NCBI RefSeq assembly: GCF_050003625.1
Contig: NC_134398.1
Span: 17,620,997 to 17,684,996, forward strand
Reading direction: 5' to 3'
DNA length: 64,000 nt
Origin: Haematobia irritans
Taxonomy: Eukaryota > Arthropoda > Insecta > Diptera > Muscidae
Positions 10,240 to 21,788 of this stretch are shown in pieces; position 1 is the first letter of the stretch; each line of letters begins with the position of its first letter. The position numbers were made by a program, and so were the translations under genes. Below the pieces are notes generated by a model, which was not told where the DNA came from, did no database searches, and was given only the letters and a program-made list of their open reading frames with translations.

Positions 10240-12435
10240 TATACCCTCCATCATAGGATGGGGGTATATTAACTTTGTCATTCCGTTTGTAACACATCGA
10301 AATATTGCTCTAAGACCCCATAAAGTGTATATATTCTGGGTCGTGCTGAAATTCTGAGTCGATCTAAGCATGTCCGTCCGTCCGTCCGTCCGTCCGTCCG
10401 TCTGTTGAAATCACGCTAACTTCCGAACGAAACAAGCTATCGACTTGAAACTTGGCACAAGTAGTTGTTATCGATGTAGGTCAGATGGTATTGAAAATGG
10501 GCCATATCGGTCCACTTTTACGTATAGCCCCCATATAAAGGGACCCTCAGATTTGGCTTGTGGAGCCTCTAAAAGAAGCATATTTCATCCGATCCGGCTG
10601 AAATTTGGTATATGGTGTTGGTATATGGTCTCTAACAACCATGCAAAAATTGGTCCACATCGGTCCATAATTATATATAGCCCCCATATAAACCGATCCC
10701 CAGATTTGGCTTGTGGAGCCTCTAACAGAAGCATATTTCATCCGATCCGGCTGAAATTTGGTATATGGTGTTGGTATGTGGTCTCTAACAACCATGCAAA
10801 AATTGGTTCACATCAGTCCATAATTATATATAGCCCCCATATAAACCGATCCCCAGATTTGGCTTGCGGAGCCTAAAAGAGAAGCAAATTTCATCCGATC
10901 CGGCTGAAATTTGGTACATGATGTTGGTATATGGTCTCTAACAACCATTCAAAAATTTGTTCCCATCGGTCCATAATTATATATAGCCCCCATATAAACC
11001 GATCCCCAGATTTGGCTAGTGGAGCCTCTAAGAGAAGCATATTTCATCCGATCCGGCTGAAATTTGGTACACGGTGTTGGTATATGGTCTCTAACAATCG
11101 TGCAAAAATTGGTCCACATTGATCCATAATTATATATAGCCCCCATATAAACCGATACCCAGATTTTGGCTTGCGGAGCCTCAAAGAAAAGCAAATTTCA
11201 TCCGATCCGGCTGAAATTTGGTTCATGATGTTGGTATATGGTCTCTAATAACCGTGCAAAAATTGGTCCACATCGGTTCATAATTATATATAGCCCCTAT
11301 ATAAACCGATCCCCAGATTTGGCTTGCGGAGCCTCAAAGAGAAGCAAATTTTATCCGATCCGCCTGAAATTTGGTACATGATATTGGTATATGGTCTCTA
11401 ACAACCGTGCAAAAATTGGTCCACATCGGTTCATAATTATATATAGCCCCCATATAAACCGATCCCCAGATTTGGCTTGCGAAGTCTCCAAGAGAAGCAA
11501 ATTTCATCCAATCCGGTTGTAATTTGGAACATGGTCCATATCGGTCCATAATTATATATAGCCCCCATATAAAACGTTCTCCAGATTTGACCTCCGGAGC
11601 CTCTTGGAGGAGCAAAATTCATCCGATCCGGTTCAAAGTGGGAACGTGGTGTTAGTATATGGTCGCTAACAACCATACCAAAATTGGTCCAATCACACAA
11701 AAATTGGTCCATATCGGTTCATAATCATGGTTGCCACTAGAGCCAAAAATAATCTACCAAAATTTTATTTCTATAGAAAATGTTGTCAAAATTTTATTTC
11801 TAGAGAAAATTTTGTTAAAATTTTATTCGGTTCATAATAAAATTTTCATCATTGTCAAAATTTTATTTCTTTAGAAAATTTTGTCAAAATTTTATTTCTA
11901 TAGACAATTTTGTTCAAATTTTATTCGGTTCATAATCATAGTTGCCACTCGAGCCAAAAATAATCGACCACGATTTTATTTCTATAGAAAATTTTGTCAA
12001 AAGTTTATTTCTATAGAAAATTTTGTTAAAATTTTATTTCTGTAGAAATTTTTGTCAAAATTTTCTTTCTATAGAAAATGTTGTCAAAATTTTTATTTCT
12101 ATAGAAAATTTTGTGAAAATTTTATTTCCATAGACAATTTTTTAATATTTTCTTTCTGTAGAAAATTTTGTCAAAATTTTATGTCTACTTTGTCAAACTG
12201 AATTATATACGTATTGGATCGATCTTTTTTGATTTAATATATACCACGTATGGACTTACATACAATTTAGAAGATGGTGTTAGGAGGTTTTAAGATACCT
12301 TGCCATCGGCAAGCGTTACCGCAACTTAAGTGATTCGATTGTGGATGGCCGTGTTTAGAAGAAGTTTCTACGCAATCCATGATGGAGGGTACATAAGCTT
12401 CGGCCTGGCCGAACTTACGGCCGTATATACTTGTT
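10240..12435 (+). mobile_element. Rep-A element copy b, complete
   Basis: A complete, non-coding 2.2 kb copy. It has the left hairpin (ATACCCTCC..GGGGGTAT), then a leader containing a (TCCG)n tract at 10374-10402. Modules of 153 bp follow, with ACCGAT at 10692, 10845, 10998 and 11151. Next come the junction motif GAGCCAAAAATAATCTACCA (11740-11760), a short 29-bp satellite (11750-12185) and a conserved right part. The right end has a TTCGGCC-T-GGCCGAA palindrome and GTATATACTTG. Because 153 is divisible by three, long spurious open frames with a 51-residue repeat run through the modules on both strands. Confidence 0.85.
11750..12185 (+). repeat. 29-bp satellite tract inside Rep-A copy b
   Basis: Short, imperfect run of the same 29-bp unit that forms the large arrays. 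It starts right after the junction motif and is interrupted at 11920-11970 by a second copy of that motif (GTTGCCACTCGAGCC). It places the satellite inside the transposable element. Confidence 0.85.
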
Positions 12436-12845
12436 AAAAATATTTTTTAGTTTAGTAAATATATGGGCTTAGGTTAAGCTTTTAATTTAATTAAAAACAT
12501 GTATGAATGTATTGAGTTTGGCCAGGGCACACTTTACAATGAACAATATGCCCAAAAGTAGGCTATATGTTATAAATTAAATAAATCCTAAAAATATAGT
12601 TGAAAATTTGGAAATATTTTGAAGATTTTTCTAAAAAATCGATGCCTAAAAATATGCTGTAAAATGTTATACTTTAAAAGCTTTTGAAATATTTGTGACT
12701 AGAGAATTTTCCAATAAATCTAAAAAAATATTTTCCATTGTTTACAAATCTTTAAAAATCTTTTTTAGTTTCGAAAATAGAAGGGCTGAGGTTAAGCGTC
12801 TAATTTAATTAAAAACATGTATTTACAATGAACAATATTTTATTT
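12436..12845. repeat. Tandemly duplicated segment containing Rep-D copy 4
   Basis: The block with TTTTTTAGTTT, GGTTAAGC and TTTAATTTAATTAAAAACAT occurs at 12443 and again at about 12763, about 315-320 bp apart. TTACAATGAACAATAT follows both. Rep-D copy 4 (12545-12720) lies in the first unit. The second unit is followed by a SINE fragment. Confidence 0.65.
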
Positions 12846-12847
12846 TT

Positions 12848-12950
12848 TGTGGCCGATTCCAAACAGCGTTTTACATTATATGAAAAACCTCTTATAGAAA
12901 CTTTGAAATCATCCGAAATGTCACCAGCATTACTGAGAGGAGTTACAGCT
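12848..12950 (-). mobile_element. SINE body fragment
   Basis: GTGGCCGATTCCAAACAGCG, GAAACTTTGAAATCATCCGA and ATGTCACCAGCATTACTGAG match the body of the full SINEs at 7010-7110 and 37430-37525. Head and tail are missing. Confidence 0.75.
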
Positions 12951-12959
12951 TCTGGGTCT

Positions 12960-14215
12960 CTCTATGTTTAGCTCAGTGATATACAAAATTCATCCTAAAA
13001 CTATGCTTTTAATATTTTCCAAAATATCTTTAAATATCTTTCATTCACACACAAATCCTATACATATACCTAAAGATATGACTAAAACAATATGTATTTA
13101 TCTAGTTTACCACAACGTAGGATTTTAATTATATTTTCGAATTTTATTAAAATGAAAATTTCTTGAAGGTCTTTGTAAAGTTTGTTGATTTTATAACTAA
13201 TTCTGCACCTACTACTTAATAACAGAAACAACAACGAGAATGACTTTCAAACATTTTCTAGAAATAGAAATTTCAATTGACGTAGCCTACTTTTAGGCTT
13301 TAGGCCATGTATACACATACACATACACACCCCCAACCAAACCAAAGCTTGGTTAGAATGCCTGCTTTTGAGTTCATTTCAATTGCTTAGCATATAAAAT
13401 ATTATAGAGAATATAATTTTCCAAAGTTTTCTAGTTTAACCTTCAAAGAAAGCAAAATTCTTAGAAGGTAATTTTCAAGTATCTCAATCTCCAGGCTAAT
13501 AAGGTTTCATTTCTCATTGTTGATGAACAACAACCAAAGTTGTATCGTTGTAGAACCAATTAAATATTTTTAATATTTAGCAATGTAGTTGTGTAAATTA
13601 GAAGTTTGTATTTCATTGCGAAAATTTTCATTTCATTATAGGTGGTGACCTTTATTAGAAATTCTAATTGAAATGCTGAAATACGAGTAATGCCATTAAT
13701 GGGCAATTTTTGTGGTAAGTAGCTAAGGTATTGTTGTTAAATTGCTTATATTCAATTTTGGTATTTGGGGCTATTTATAAAACTTTAAAATATTTGTTGG
13801 AATTTAATAACATAAACTGAGTTGTATTTGTAGGGATATTAATACGGTGATATATATAATATCTAATGGATATGGGTACTAATTTGTAGGTTTGGAGAGG
13901 ATATAATCGTGTTATTCTTTTCCTGTAGACTGTTAATCCCGTCAATAAGGAGGGTTATCCCCTTACTTGATCTCCGATTTCACTGTTCCGAGGTCTTTGT
14001 TTCCGTATGTCATCGGCAGTCAGCAAATACGGAACGCAAATTGTCAATAGTTTTCGCATGTCCAAAATTTAAAGCGCGATACAGTTTCCACAATTGGTAA
14101 AAATCCATCAAAAATTGTAGATTTTTTACTGTTTCATAGATTCGTAGACTTTTTGATGTTTTGCTAGATTTGGCAAAATATTCCTCTCCAAGTAAGAGGT
14201 GTTTAACAAATAATC
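12960..14215. other. Unique sequence, no gene seen
   Basis: A short (ACACAT)n tract lies at 13308-13330. A perfect small inverted repeat GCCTA-CTTT-TAGGC lies at 13285-13298 and recurs elsewhere in the window. Open frames at 13909-14222 overlap on both strands and show no recognised domain. Confidence 0.4.
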
Positions 14216-14219
14216 CTGA

Positions 14220-17200
14220 CAAAATTTTCTTTAGAAAATTGACAATTTTTCGATTGAAATAAAAATTTGGGCAACATTTTCTACCGAAATATTTTTTTTT
14301 TTAAATTTTCCTATACAAATAAAATTTTGTCAAAATATTCTATATAAACACAATTTTTACAAAATTTTCTATAAAAATAAAATTTTGACAACATTTTCTC
14401 TCGAAATAAAATGTTGATAAAATTTTCTGTAGAAATATAATTTTGACACAATTTTCTATAGCAATAAAATTTTGACCAAATTTTCTATAAAAATAAAATT
14501 TTAACAAAATTTTCTATAGAAATAAAATTTTGAGAGAATTTTCTATAGAATTAATATTTTGACAAAATTTTCTATAGAAACAAAATTATTTATAGAAATA
14601 AAATTTTGACGCAATTTCTGTAGAAATAAAATTTTGACCAAATTTTCTATAGAAATAAAATTTTGACAAAATTTTCTATAGAATTAATACTGTGACAAAA
14701 TTTTCTATAGAAATTAAATGTTGACGAAGTTTATATAGAAATAAAATTTTACCAAATTTTTCTATAGAAATAAAATTTTCTATAGCAATAAAATTTTGAC
14801 ATTTTCTATAGAAATAAAATTTTGACAAAATTTTCTATAGAAATAAATTTTGACACAATTTTCTATAGAAATAAACTTTTGACAAAATTTTCTGTAGAAA
14901 TAAAATTTTGACCAAATTTTCCAAAGAAATAAAATTTTCTATGGAAATAAAATTTTGAAAAAAAATTCTATAGTATTAATATTTTTATAAAATTTTCTGT
15001 AGAAATAAAATTTTAACAAATTTTCTATAGAAATAAAATTGTAACAAAATTTTCTATAGAAATAAAATTTTAACAAAATTTTCTATATAATTAATATTTT
15101 GATAAAATTTTCTATAGAAATGAAATTTTGTCAACATTTTGCATAGAAGTAAAATTTTGACAAAATTTTCTATAGAAATTAAATTTTGAGAAAATATTCT
15201 ATAGACATACAATTTTGAAAAAATTTTCTATAGAAATAAAATGTTAACAAAAATTTCTATAGAAATAAAATTGTAACAAAATTTTCTATAGAAATAAAAT
15301 TTTAACAAAATTTTCTATAGAAATAAAATATTGTCAACAGTTTGTATAGAAATAAAATTTTGACAAAATTTTCTATTGAATTAATATTTTGATAAAATTT
15401 TCTGGAGAAATAAAATTTTCTATAGAAATAAAATTTTAACAAAATTTTCTATAGAAATTAAATTTTGAGAAAATTTTCTATAGACATAAAATTCTGACAC
15501 AATTTTCTATAGAAATAACATTTTGACAAAATTTTCTAGAAATAAAATTTTGATACAATTTTCTATAGAATTAATATTTTGATAAAATTTTCTATAGAAA
15601 TTAAATGTTGACGAAGTTTATCTAGAACTAAAATGTTGACAATATTTACTATAGAAATAAAATTTTACCAATTTTTTCTATAGAAATAAAATTTTGACAA
15701 CATTTTCTGTAGAAATAAAATTTTGAAAAAAATTATATAGAAATAAATTTTTGACAAAATTTTCTATAGAATTAATATTTTGATAACATTTTCTATAGAA
15801 ATAAAATTTTAACAAAATTTTCTATAGAAATAAAATTTTTAGAAAATTTTCTATAGAATTAATATTTTGTCAAAATTTTCTATAGAAAAATATTTTCTAT
15901 AGAAATAAAATTTTGACACAATTTTCTATAGAAATAAAATTTTGAGAAAATTTTCTGTAGAATTAATATTCTGATAAAATTTTCTGTAGAAATAAAATGT
16001 TGACCAAATTTTCTATAAAAATAAAATTTTAACAAAATTTTCTATAGAAATAAAATTTTGAGAAAATTTTCTATAGTTTTAATATTTTGTCAAAATTTTC
16101 TATAGAAATAAAATTTTGAGAAAATTTTCTATAGAAATAAAATTGTGACAAAATTTTCTATAGAATTAATATTGTGACAAAATTTTCTATAGAAATTAAA
16201 TGTTGACGAAGTTTATATAGAAATAAAATGTTGACAATATTTACTATAGAAATAAAATTTTACCAAATTTTTCTATAGCAATAAAATTTTGACAACATTT
16301 TATGTAGAAATAAAATTTTGACAGAATTTTCTACAGAATTAATATTTTGATAAAATTTTCTATAGAAATAAAATTTTGGCAAAATTTTCTATAGAAATAA
16401 AATTTTGACAAAATTTTCTGTAGAAATAAAATTTTGACCAAATTTTCCAAAGAAATAAAATTTTCTATGGAAATAAAATTTTGAAAAAAAATTCTATAGT
16501 ATTAATATTTTCATAAAATTTTCTGTAGAAATAAAATTTTAACAAATTTTCTATAGAAATAAAATTGTAACAAAATTTTCTATAGAAATAAAATTTTAAC
16601 AAAATTTTCTATAGAATTAATATTTTTATAAAATTTTCTATAGAAATAAAATTTTGTCAACATTTTGTATAGAAATAAAATTTTGACAAAATTTTCTATA
16701 GAATTAATATTTTGACAAAATTTTCTATTGAATTAATATTTTGATAAAATTTTCTATAGAAATAAAATTTTAACAAAATTTTCTATAGAAATTAAATTTT
16801 GAGAAAATATTCTATAGACATAAAATTTTGAAAAAATTTTCTATAGAAATAAAATTTTAACAAAAATTTCTATAGAAATAAAACTGTAAAAAAAATTTTC
16901 TACAGAAATAAAATTTTAACAAGATTTTCTATAGAATTAATATTTTGATAAAATTTTCTATAGAAATAAAATTTTGTCAACAGTTTGTATAGAAATAAAA
17001 TTTTGACAAAATTTTCTATAGAATTAATATTTTGACAAAATTTTCTATTGAATTAATATTTTGATAAAATTTTCTGGAGAAATAAAATTTTCTATAGAAA
17101 TAAAATTTTAACAAAATTTTCTATAGAAATTAAATTTTGAGAAAATTTTCTATAGACATAAAATTCTGACACAATTTTCTATAGAAATAATATTTTGACA

Positions 17201-18605
17201 AAATTTTCTAGAAATAAAATTTTAATACAATTTTCTATAGAATTAATATTTTGATAAATTTTCTATAGAAATTAAATGTTGACGAAGTTTATCTAGAACT
17301 AAAATGTTGACAATATTTACTATAGAAATAAAATTTTACCAATTTTTTCTATAGAAATAAAATTTTGACCACATTTTCTGTAGAAATAAAATTTTGAAAA
17401 AAATTATATAGAAATAAATTTTTGACAAAATTTTCGATAGAATTAATATTTTGATAACATTTTCTATAGAAATAAAATTTTAACAAAATTTTCTATAGAA
17501 ATAAAATTTTGAGAAAATTTTCTATAGAATTAATATTTTGTCAAAATTTTCTATAGAAAAATATTTTCTATAGAAATAAAATTTTGACACAATTTTCTAT
17601 AGAAATAAAATTTTGAGAAAATTTTCTGTAGAATTAATATTCTGATAAAATTTTCTGTAGAAATAAAATGTTGACCAAATTTTCTATAGAAATAAAATTT
17701 TAACAAAATTTTCTATAGAAATAAGATTTTGAGAAAATTTTCTATAGTTTTAATATTTTGTCAAAATTTTCTATAGAAATAAAATTTGGAGAAAATTTTC
17801 TATAGAAATAAAATTTTGACAAAATTTTCTATAGAAATTAAATGTTGACGAAGTTTATATAGAAATAAAATGTTGACAATATTTACTATAGAAATAAAAT
17901 TTTACCAAATTTTTCTATAGCACTAAAATTTTGACAACATTTTATGTAGAAATAAAATTTTGACAAAATTTTCTACAGAATTAATATTTTGATAAAATTT
18001 TCTATAGAAATAAAATTTTGGCAAAATTTTCTATAGAAATAAAATTTTGACACAATTTGGTATAGAAATAAACTTTTGACAAAATTTTCTATAGAAATAA
18101 AATTTTGACACAATTTTCTATAGAAAGTAAATTTTCTATAGAAATAAAATTTTAGTAAAATTTTCTACAGAAATAAAATTTTGACAAAATTTTCTATAGA
18201 ATTAATATTTTGCTAAAATTTTCTGTGGGAATAAATTTTTGACAAAATTTTTTATAGAAATAAAATTTTGGCAAAATTTTCTATAGAAATAAATTTTTGA
18301 CAAAATTTTCTATGGAAATAAAATTTTGACAAAATTTTCTATGGAAATAAAATTTTGACAACATTTTTTTTTTAAATAAAATTTTGACAAAAATTTCTAT
18401 ATAAACAAATTTTTGACAAAATTTTTTATCGAAATAAAATGTTGTCAAAATTTTCTATAGAAATACAATTTTGACAAAATTTTCTATAGAAATAAAATTT
18501 TGACAAAATTTTCTTTAGAAATAAAATTTTGACAAAATTTTCTTTAGAAATAAAATGTTGACAAAATTTTCTATAGAAATAAAATTTTGGCAAAATTTTC
18601 TATCG
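14220..18605 (-). repeat. 29-bp satellite array 4, 4.4 kb with higher-order structure
   Basis: One of the two longest arrays, inverted orientation. Besides the standard unit it carries a variant type, CTATAGAATTAATATTTTGA, which is rare elsewhere. Marker variants recur: GACGAAGTTTAT at 14723, 15610, 16205, 17281 and 17847, and CCAAAGAAATAAAATTTTCT at 14921 and 16447. Spacings of 1.48-1.67 kb indicate duplication of blocks of tens of units. The right edge ends abruptly at about 18605. Confidence 0.9.
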
Positions 18606-20215
18606 AAACAGAATCCCTCTGTACAGCGTGCTATGTTGGCTATATGAAAATATGTACCGACATAGACGTACAACGGAATTTGAAGAAAATATATATAAGT
18701 AACAAAAACATATGTTTAGGCCCTTGATGTCATATTATATCTATTGATCAATAATGGAGAAAGGTGGTGGAATGTCTGAGTGCCTTTTTAATGATGCGAA
18801 AAGATCGATATTAAGAAAAAAGATGTCTTGAATTAATAACAGAACAATTTCCTTAAATATTCAGGTATCCGTATATTGGGTATTGCATCTACTGATGAAT
18901 ATGCGAGAAAGGGCACATAAGATTAAAATAGACATTTTTTCGAATTGGAAACATATTACGGATGCCCCTAATTCTATGTCACATTTACAGTTTTTACAGT
19001 ATAACTTCGACCCTAATTAAAGTAATATGGAGGTTGATACCAACAGTCTCTTCTTTGGCAAGGACTGCAACTTCCCATTATACAAATATACATTTTAAGA
19101 AAAAATCACAAGATATATACAAATCCAGGGGGCTATATTAACAATAACAATAGGGAGAAGTGGTCGGATGAAGCCATGATCACAGTGTGATACAGAAAAT
19201 AATGCAAGATCTTTGGATTTGAAAAACACTCCAGGAGAGGGCTATCGCTGGTGTGAAATCTCTATTTTCCAAGTTAATGAAAACATGCGGTGTTTACTAT
19301 TTTTTAAATTATTTCAATTTAATTGCATTATAATTTTAACCTATTTTTATTAATGTTGCATATATTTTCAGCCTTAATAAACAATTAATTATTACAGAAA
19401 AATTATAAAACGACCAAATATATTAAAACCATCAATCGAATAGTTGACAACTTTAGTTTAATTACATAGTAGTTCTTTCTTAGTAGTACCTTTTAAAAAA
19501 TTAATTATAATTTTTTTTCGGTTTCGTTCAAAAAATACAAAAGCCACATAAAATAAAATCTATAACATTGTTTATTTACATTTTTGCAAGACCACACAGA
19601 AAAAGAGACCATTAACTGAAAACGAAATTGCCAAGAGGGAAAAAAAAAAGAATTACAAACACCCAAACGAAATTTTGTGGTTGCATTTAAGCCATAACCT
19701 TTGGGCCATATTCAACATAAAAATGCACATAAATTACGGAAATGAGGATTGGAGAACATGGAAATGGTCAATTGAAGAGGAAAATAAAAAACAAAAACAA
19801 CAAATGCCAAGAAGCAGGATACGGACAAAAAAAAAACAAAATTTTTATAACCAAAATTAGTTTAGTTAAATCCATGAGGAAAGCAAAAGAACATTTTTTC
19901 ACATTCGAGGACATTGGGGTCAAAAAGGATTGAAATATAACCACATTTTGAATTTCTATGGTCAACAGATGTAGAATGCCCAAAGCGAAATAAAAAATTC
20001 AACGGAAGTGTAATTAAGCTATTTGGCCCCGTAGATCAAGGATTTACAAGACGTAGGTTAAATTTAAATTGGCCTAAAAGTAGGCAAGACATTTATTTTG
20101 AAAATTGCAGAAATTTATAATAAATAGGTTTGCGGGTCTGTATTGCATCCGATATGCATTTTAAACTTCAATGAAAGAACGGATTTTTACATTTGAAGTT
20201 TAACTTTCTTATAAA
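18606..20215. other. Unique sequence, no gene seen
   Basis: About 1.6 kb of AT-rich sequence without recognisable repeats. Three short open frames overlap at 19675-19983 on both strands, lysine- and asparagine-rich because of A-runs, with no motif. A GCCTA-AAAG-TAGGC inverted repeat lies at 20072-20085. Confidence 0.4.
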
Positions 20216-20372
20216 TAGTTCAATATCGAGTCTATAGTTGAATCGTAGAGATCTTCTGATGTGCAGTCAAATCACTGAGATTTTTTAGTCTGTGCTAGAA
20301 TAACTTTAGATAATCACTTCAATCAATCAAATCTTCTGATCTGCAGTTCAACTCCTGATATATTTGAGTCTG
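20216..20372. repeat. Satellite 2, left part
   Basis: Degenerate units of about 29 bp such as GATCTTCTGATCTGCAGTTC, then AACTCCTGA. This is the left part of the array that resumes at 21789. The mariner relics are inserted within it. Confidence 0.65.
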
Positions 20373-20374
20373 TA

Positions 20375-20652
20375 ACAGGTTGGCTGATAATTCGCCGGTC
20401 TAACAAAGAAAACACATTTTTTTGTAAAAATTCGTTTTTATTATTCAACATAGTTCCCTTCAAGAGCGATACAACGATTATAACGACATTCCAATTTTTT
20501 GATACCATTTTGGTAGTACTCCTTCGGTTTTGCCTCAAAAAAGGCTTCAGTTTCGGCGATCACCTCTTAATTGCAGCCAATTTTTTCCATGCGAGCATTC
20601 TTTTGAGGTCCGAGAACAAGAAAAACTCGTTGGGAGCCAGATCTGGCGAATA
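20375..20652 (-). mobile_element. Mariner 3'-end relic
   Basis: The terminal inverted repeat ACAGGTTGGCTGATAATTCG lies at 20375, followed on the minus strand by the last third of an irritans-type mariner transposase. The reading frame is broken. In the SPDLAP motif region the residue at the third catalytic aspartate position appears to be Glu (AAC GAG instead of AGC GAC in the neighbour). The fragment stops exactly at a TA, at the Tyr codon before SPDLAP, where the second mariner begins. The 5' two thirds are missing. Confidence 0.85.
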
Positions 20653-21785
20653 ACAGGTTGGCTGATAAGTCCCCGGTCTGACACATAGATGGCGTCGCTA
20701 GTTTAAATGCATATTATTTTTATATAGTACCAACCTTCAAATGATTCGTGTCAAAATTTGACGTCTGTAAGTCAATTAGTTTGTGCGATAGAGTGTCTTT
20801 TGTGAAGCAACTTTTGTTATTGTGAAAAAAATTGATAAAAAGGAATTTCGTGTCTTGATAAAATACTGTTTTCTGAAGGGAAAAAATACGGTGGAAGCAA
20901 ACACTTGGCTTGATAATGAGTTTCCGGACTCTGCCCCAGGGAAATTAATAATAATTGATTGGTATGCAAAATTCAAGCGTGGACGCCCGAAAGAGGTAGT
21001 TACCGACGAAAACATCCACAAAATGATTTTGAATGACCGTGAAATGAAGTCGATCGAGATAGCAGAGGAACGTGTTGGTCATATCATTCATCAATATTTG
21101 GATATGCGGAAGCTCTGTGCAAAATGGGTGCCGCGCGAGTTCACATTTGACTAATAACAACAACGTTTTTCCAAGTTTTTCCGTCGATATGTGACAATGG
21201 ATGAAACATGGCTCCATCACTACACTCCTGAGTCCAATCGACAGTCGGCTGAGTGGACAGCGACCGGTGAACCGTCTTCGAAGCGTGGAAAGACTCAAAA
21301 GTCCGCTGGCAAAGTAATGGCCTCTGTTTTTTGGGATGCGCATGGAATAATTTTTATCGATTATCTTGAGAAGGGAAAAACCATCAACAGTGACTATTAT
21401 ATGGCGTTATTGGAGCGTTCGAAGGTCGAAATCGCGGCAAAACGGCCCCATATGAAGAAGAAAAAAGTGTTGTTCCACCAAGACGCACGGTGCCACAAGT
21501 CATTGAGAACGATGGCAAAAATTCATGAATTGGGCTTCGAATTGCTTCCCCACCCACCGTATTCTCCAGATCTGGCCCCCAGCGACTTTTTCTTGTTCTC
21601 AGACCTCAAAAGCATGCTCGCAGGGAAAAAATTTGGCTGCAATGAAGAGGTGATTGCCGAAACTGAGGCCCATTTTGAGGCAAAACCGAAGGAGTACTAC
21701 CAAAATGGTATAAAAAACTTGGAAGGTCGTTATAATCGTTGTATCGCTCTTGAAGGGAACTATGTTGAATAATAAAAACGAATTT
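20653..21785 (+). mobile_element. Himar1-like mariner, 3' ITR lost
   Basis: The 5' terminal inverted repeat ACAGGTTGGCTGATAAGTCC follows a TA dinucleotide, and the untranslated leader is typical of irritans-subfamily mariners. The transposase relic follows. The sequence leaves the mariner shortly after the stop codon (about 21785) and returns to satellite 2, so the 3' inverted repeat is absent. It sits at a TA inside another mariner relic. It cannot transpose with only one end. Confidence 0.9.
20831..21772 (+). pseudogene. Mariner transposase pseudogene (irritans/Himar1 type)
   Basis: This would be the cut-and-paste transposase of a Tc1/mariner element with a DD34D catalytic triad. The ancestral start appears mutated to ATT (20831-20833). 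The first segment (EFRVLIKYCF.. to KWVPREFTFD) lacks several in-frame stretches that I recall as present in Himar1: after FKRG, after DEN and after IEIAE. It ends at a stop at about 21152. A gap of about 50 bp lies before the second segment, which opens at TMDETW (21194). The second segment keeps the catalytic Asp in TMDETW, the Asp in FHQD and the Asp in LAPSD. The HQD region is shortened (HQDARCHKS), which would change the 34-residue spacing. The family is clear from motifs, and loss of function is equally clear. The comparison with Himar1 is from memory. Confidence 0.85.
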
Positions 21786-21788
21786 TGG

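Noticed and set aside
10374..10402. (TCCG)n as an independent microsatellite locus
   Set aside because: It is the variable CCGTC patch of the Rep-A leader, present in every copy that has the leader.
10445..10876. 143-codon frame and others like it at 27004, 28316, 38178, 47821 and 60092
   Set aside because: These are translations of Rep-A modules, with the same peptides on both strands and no sign of a real start or end.
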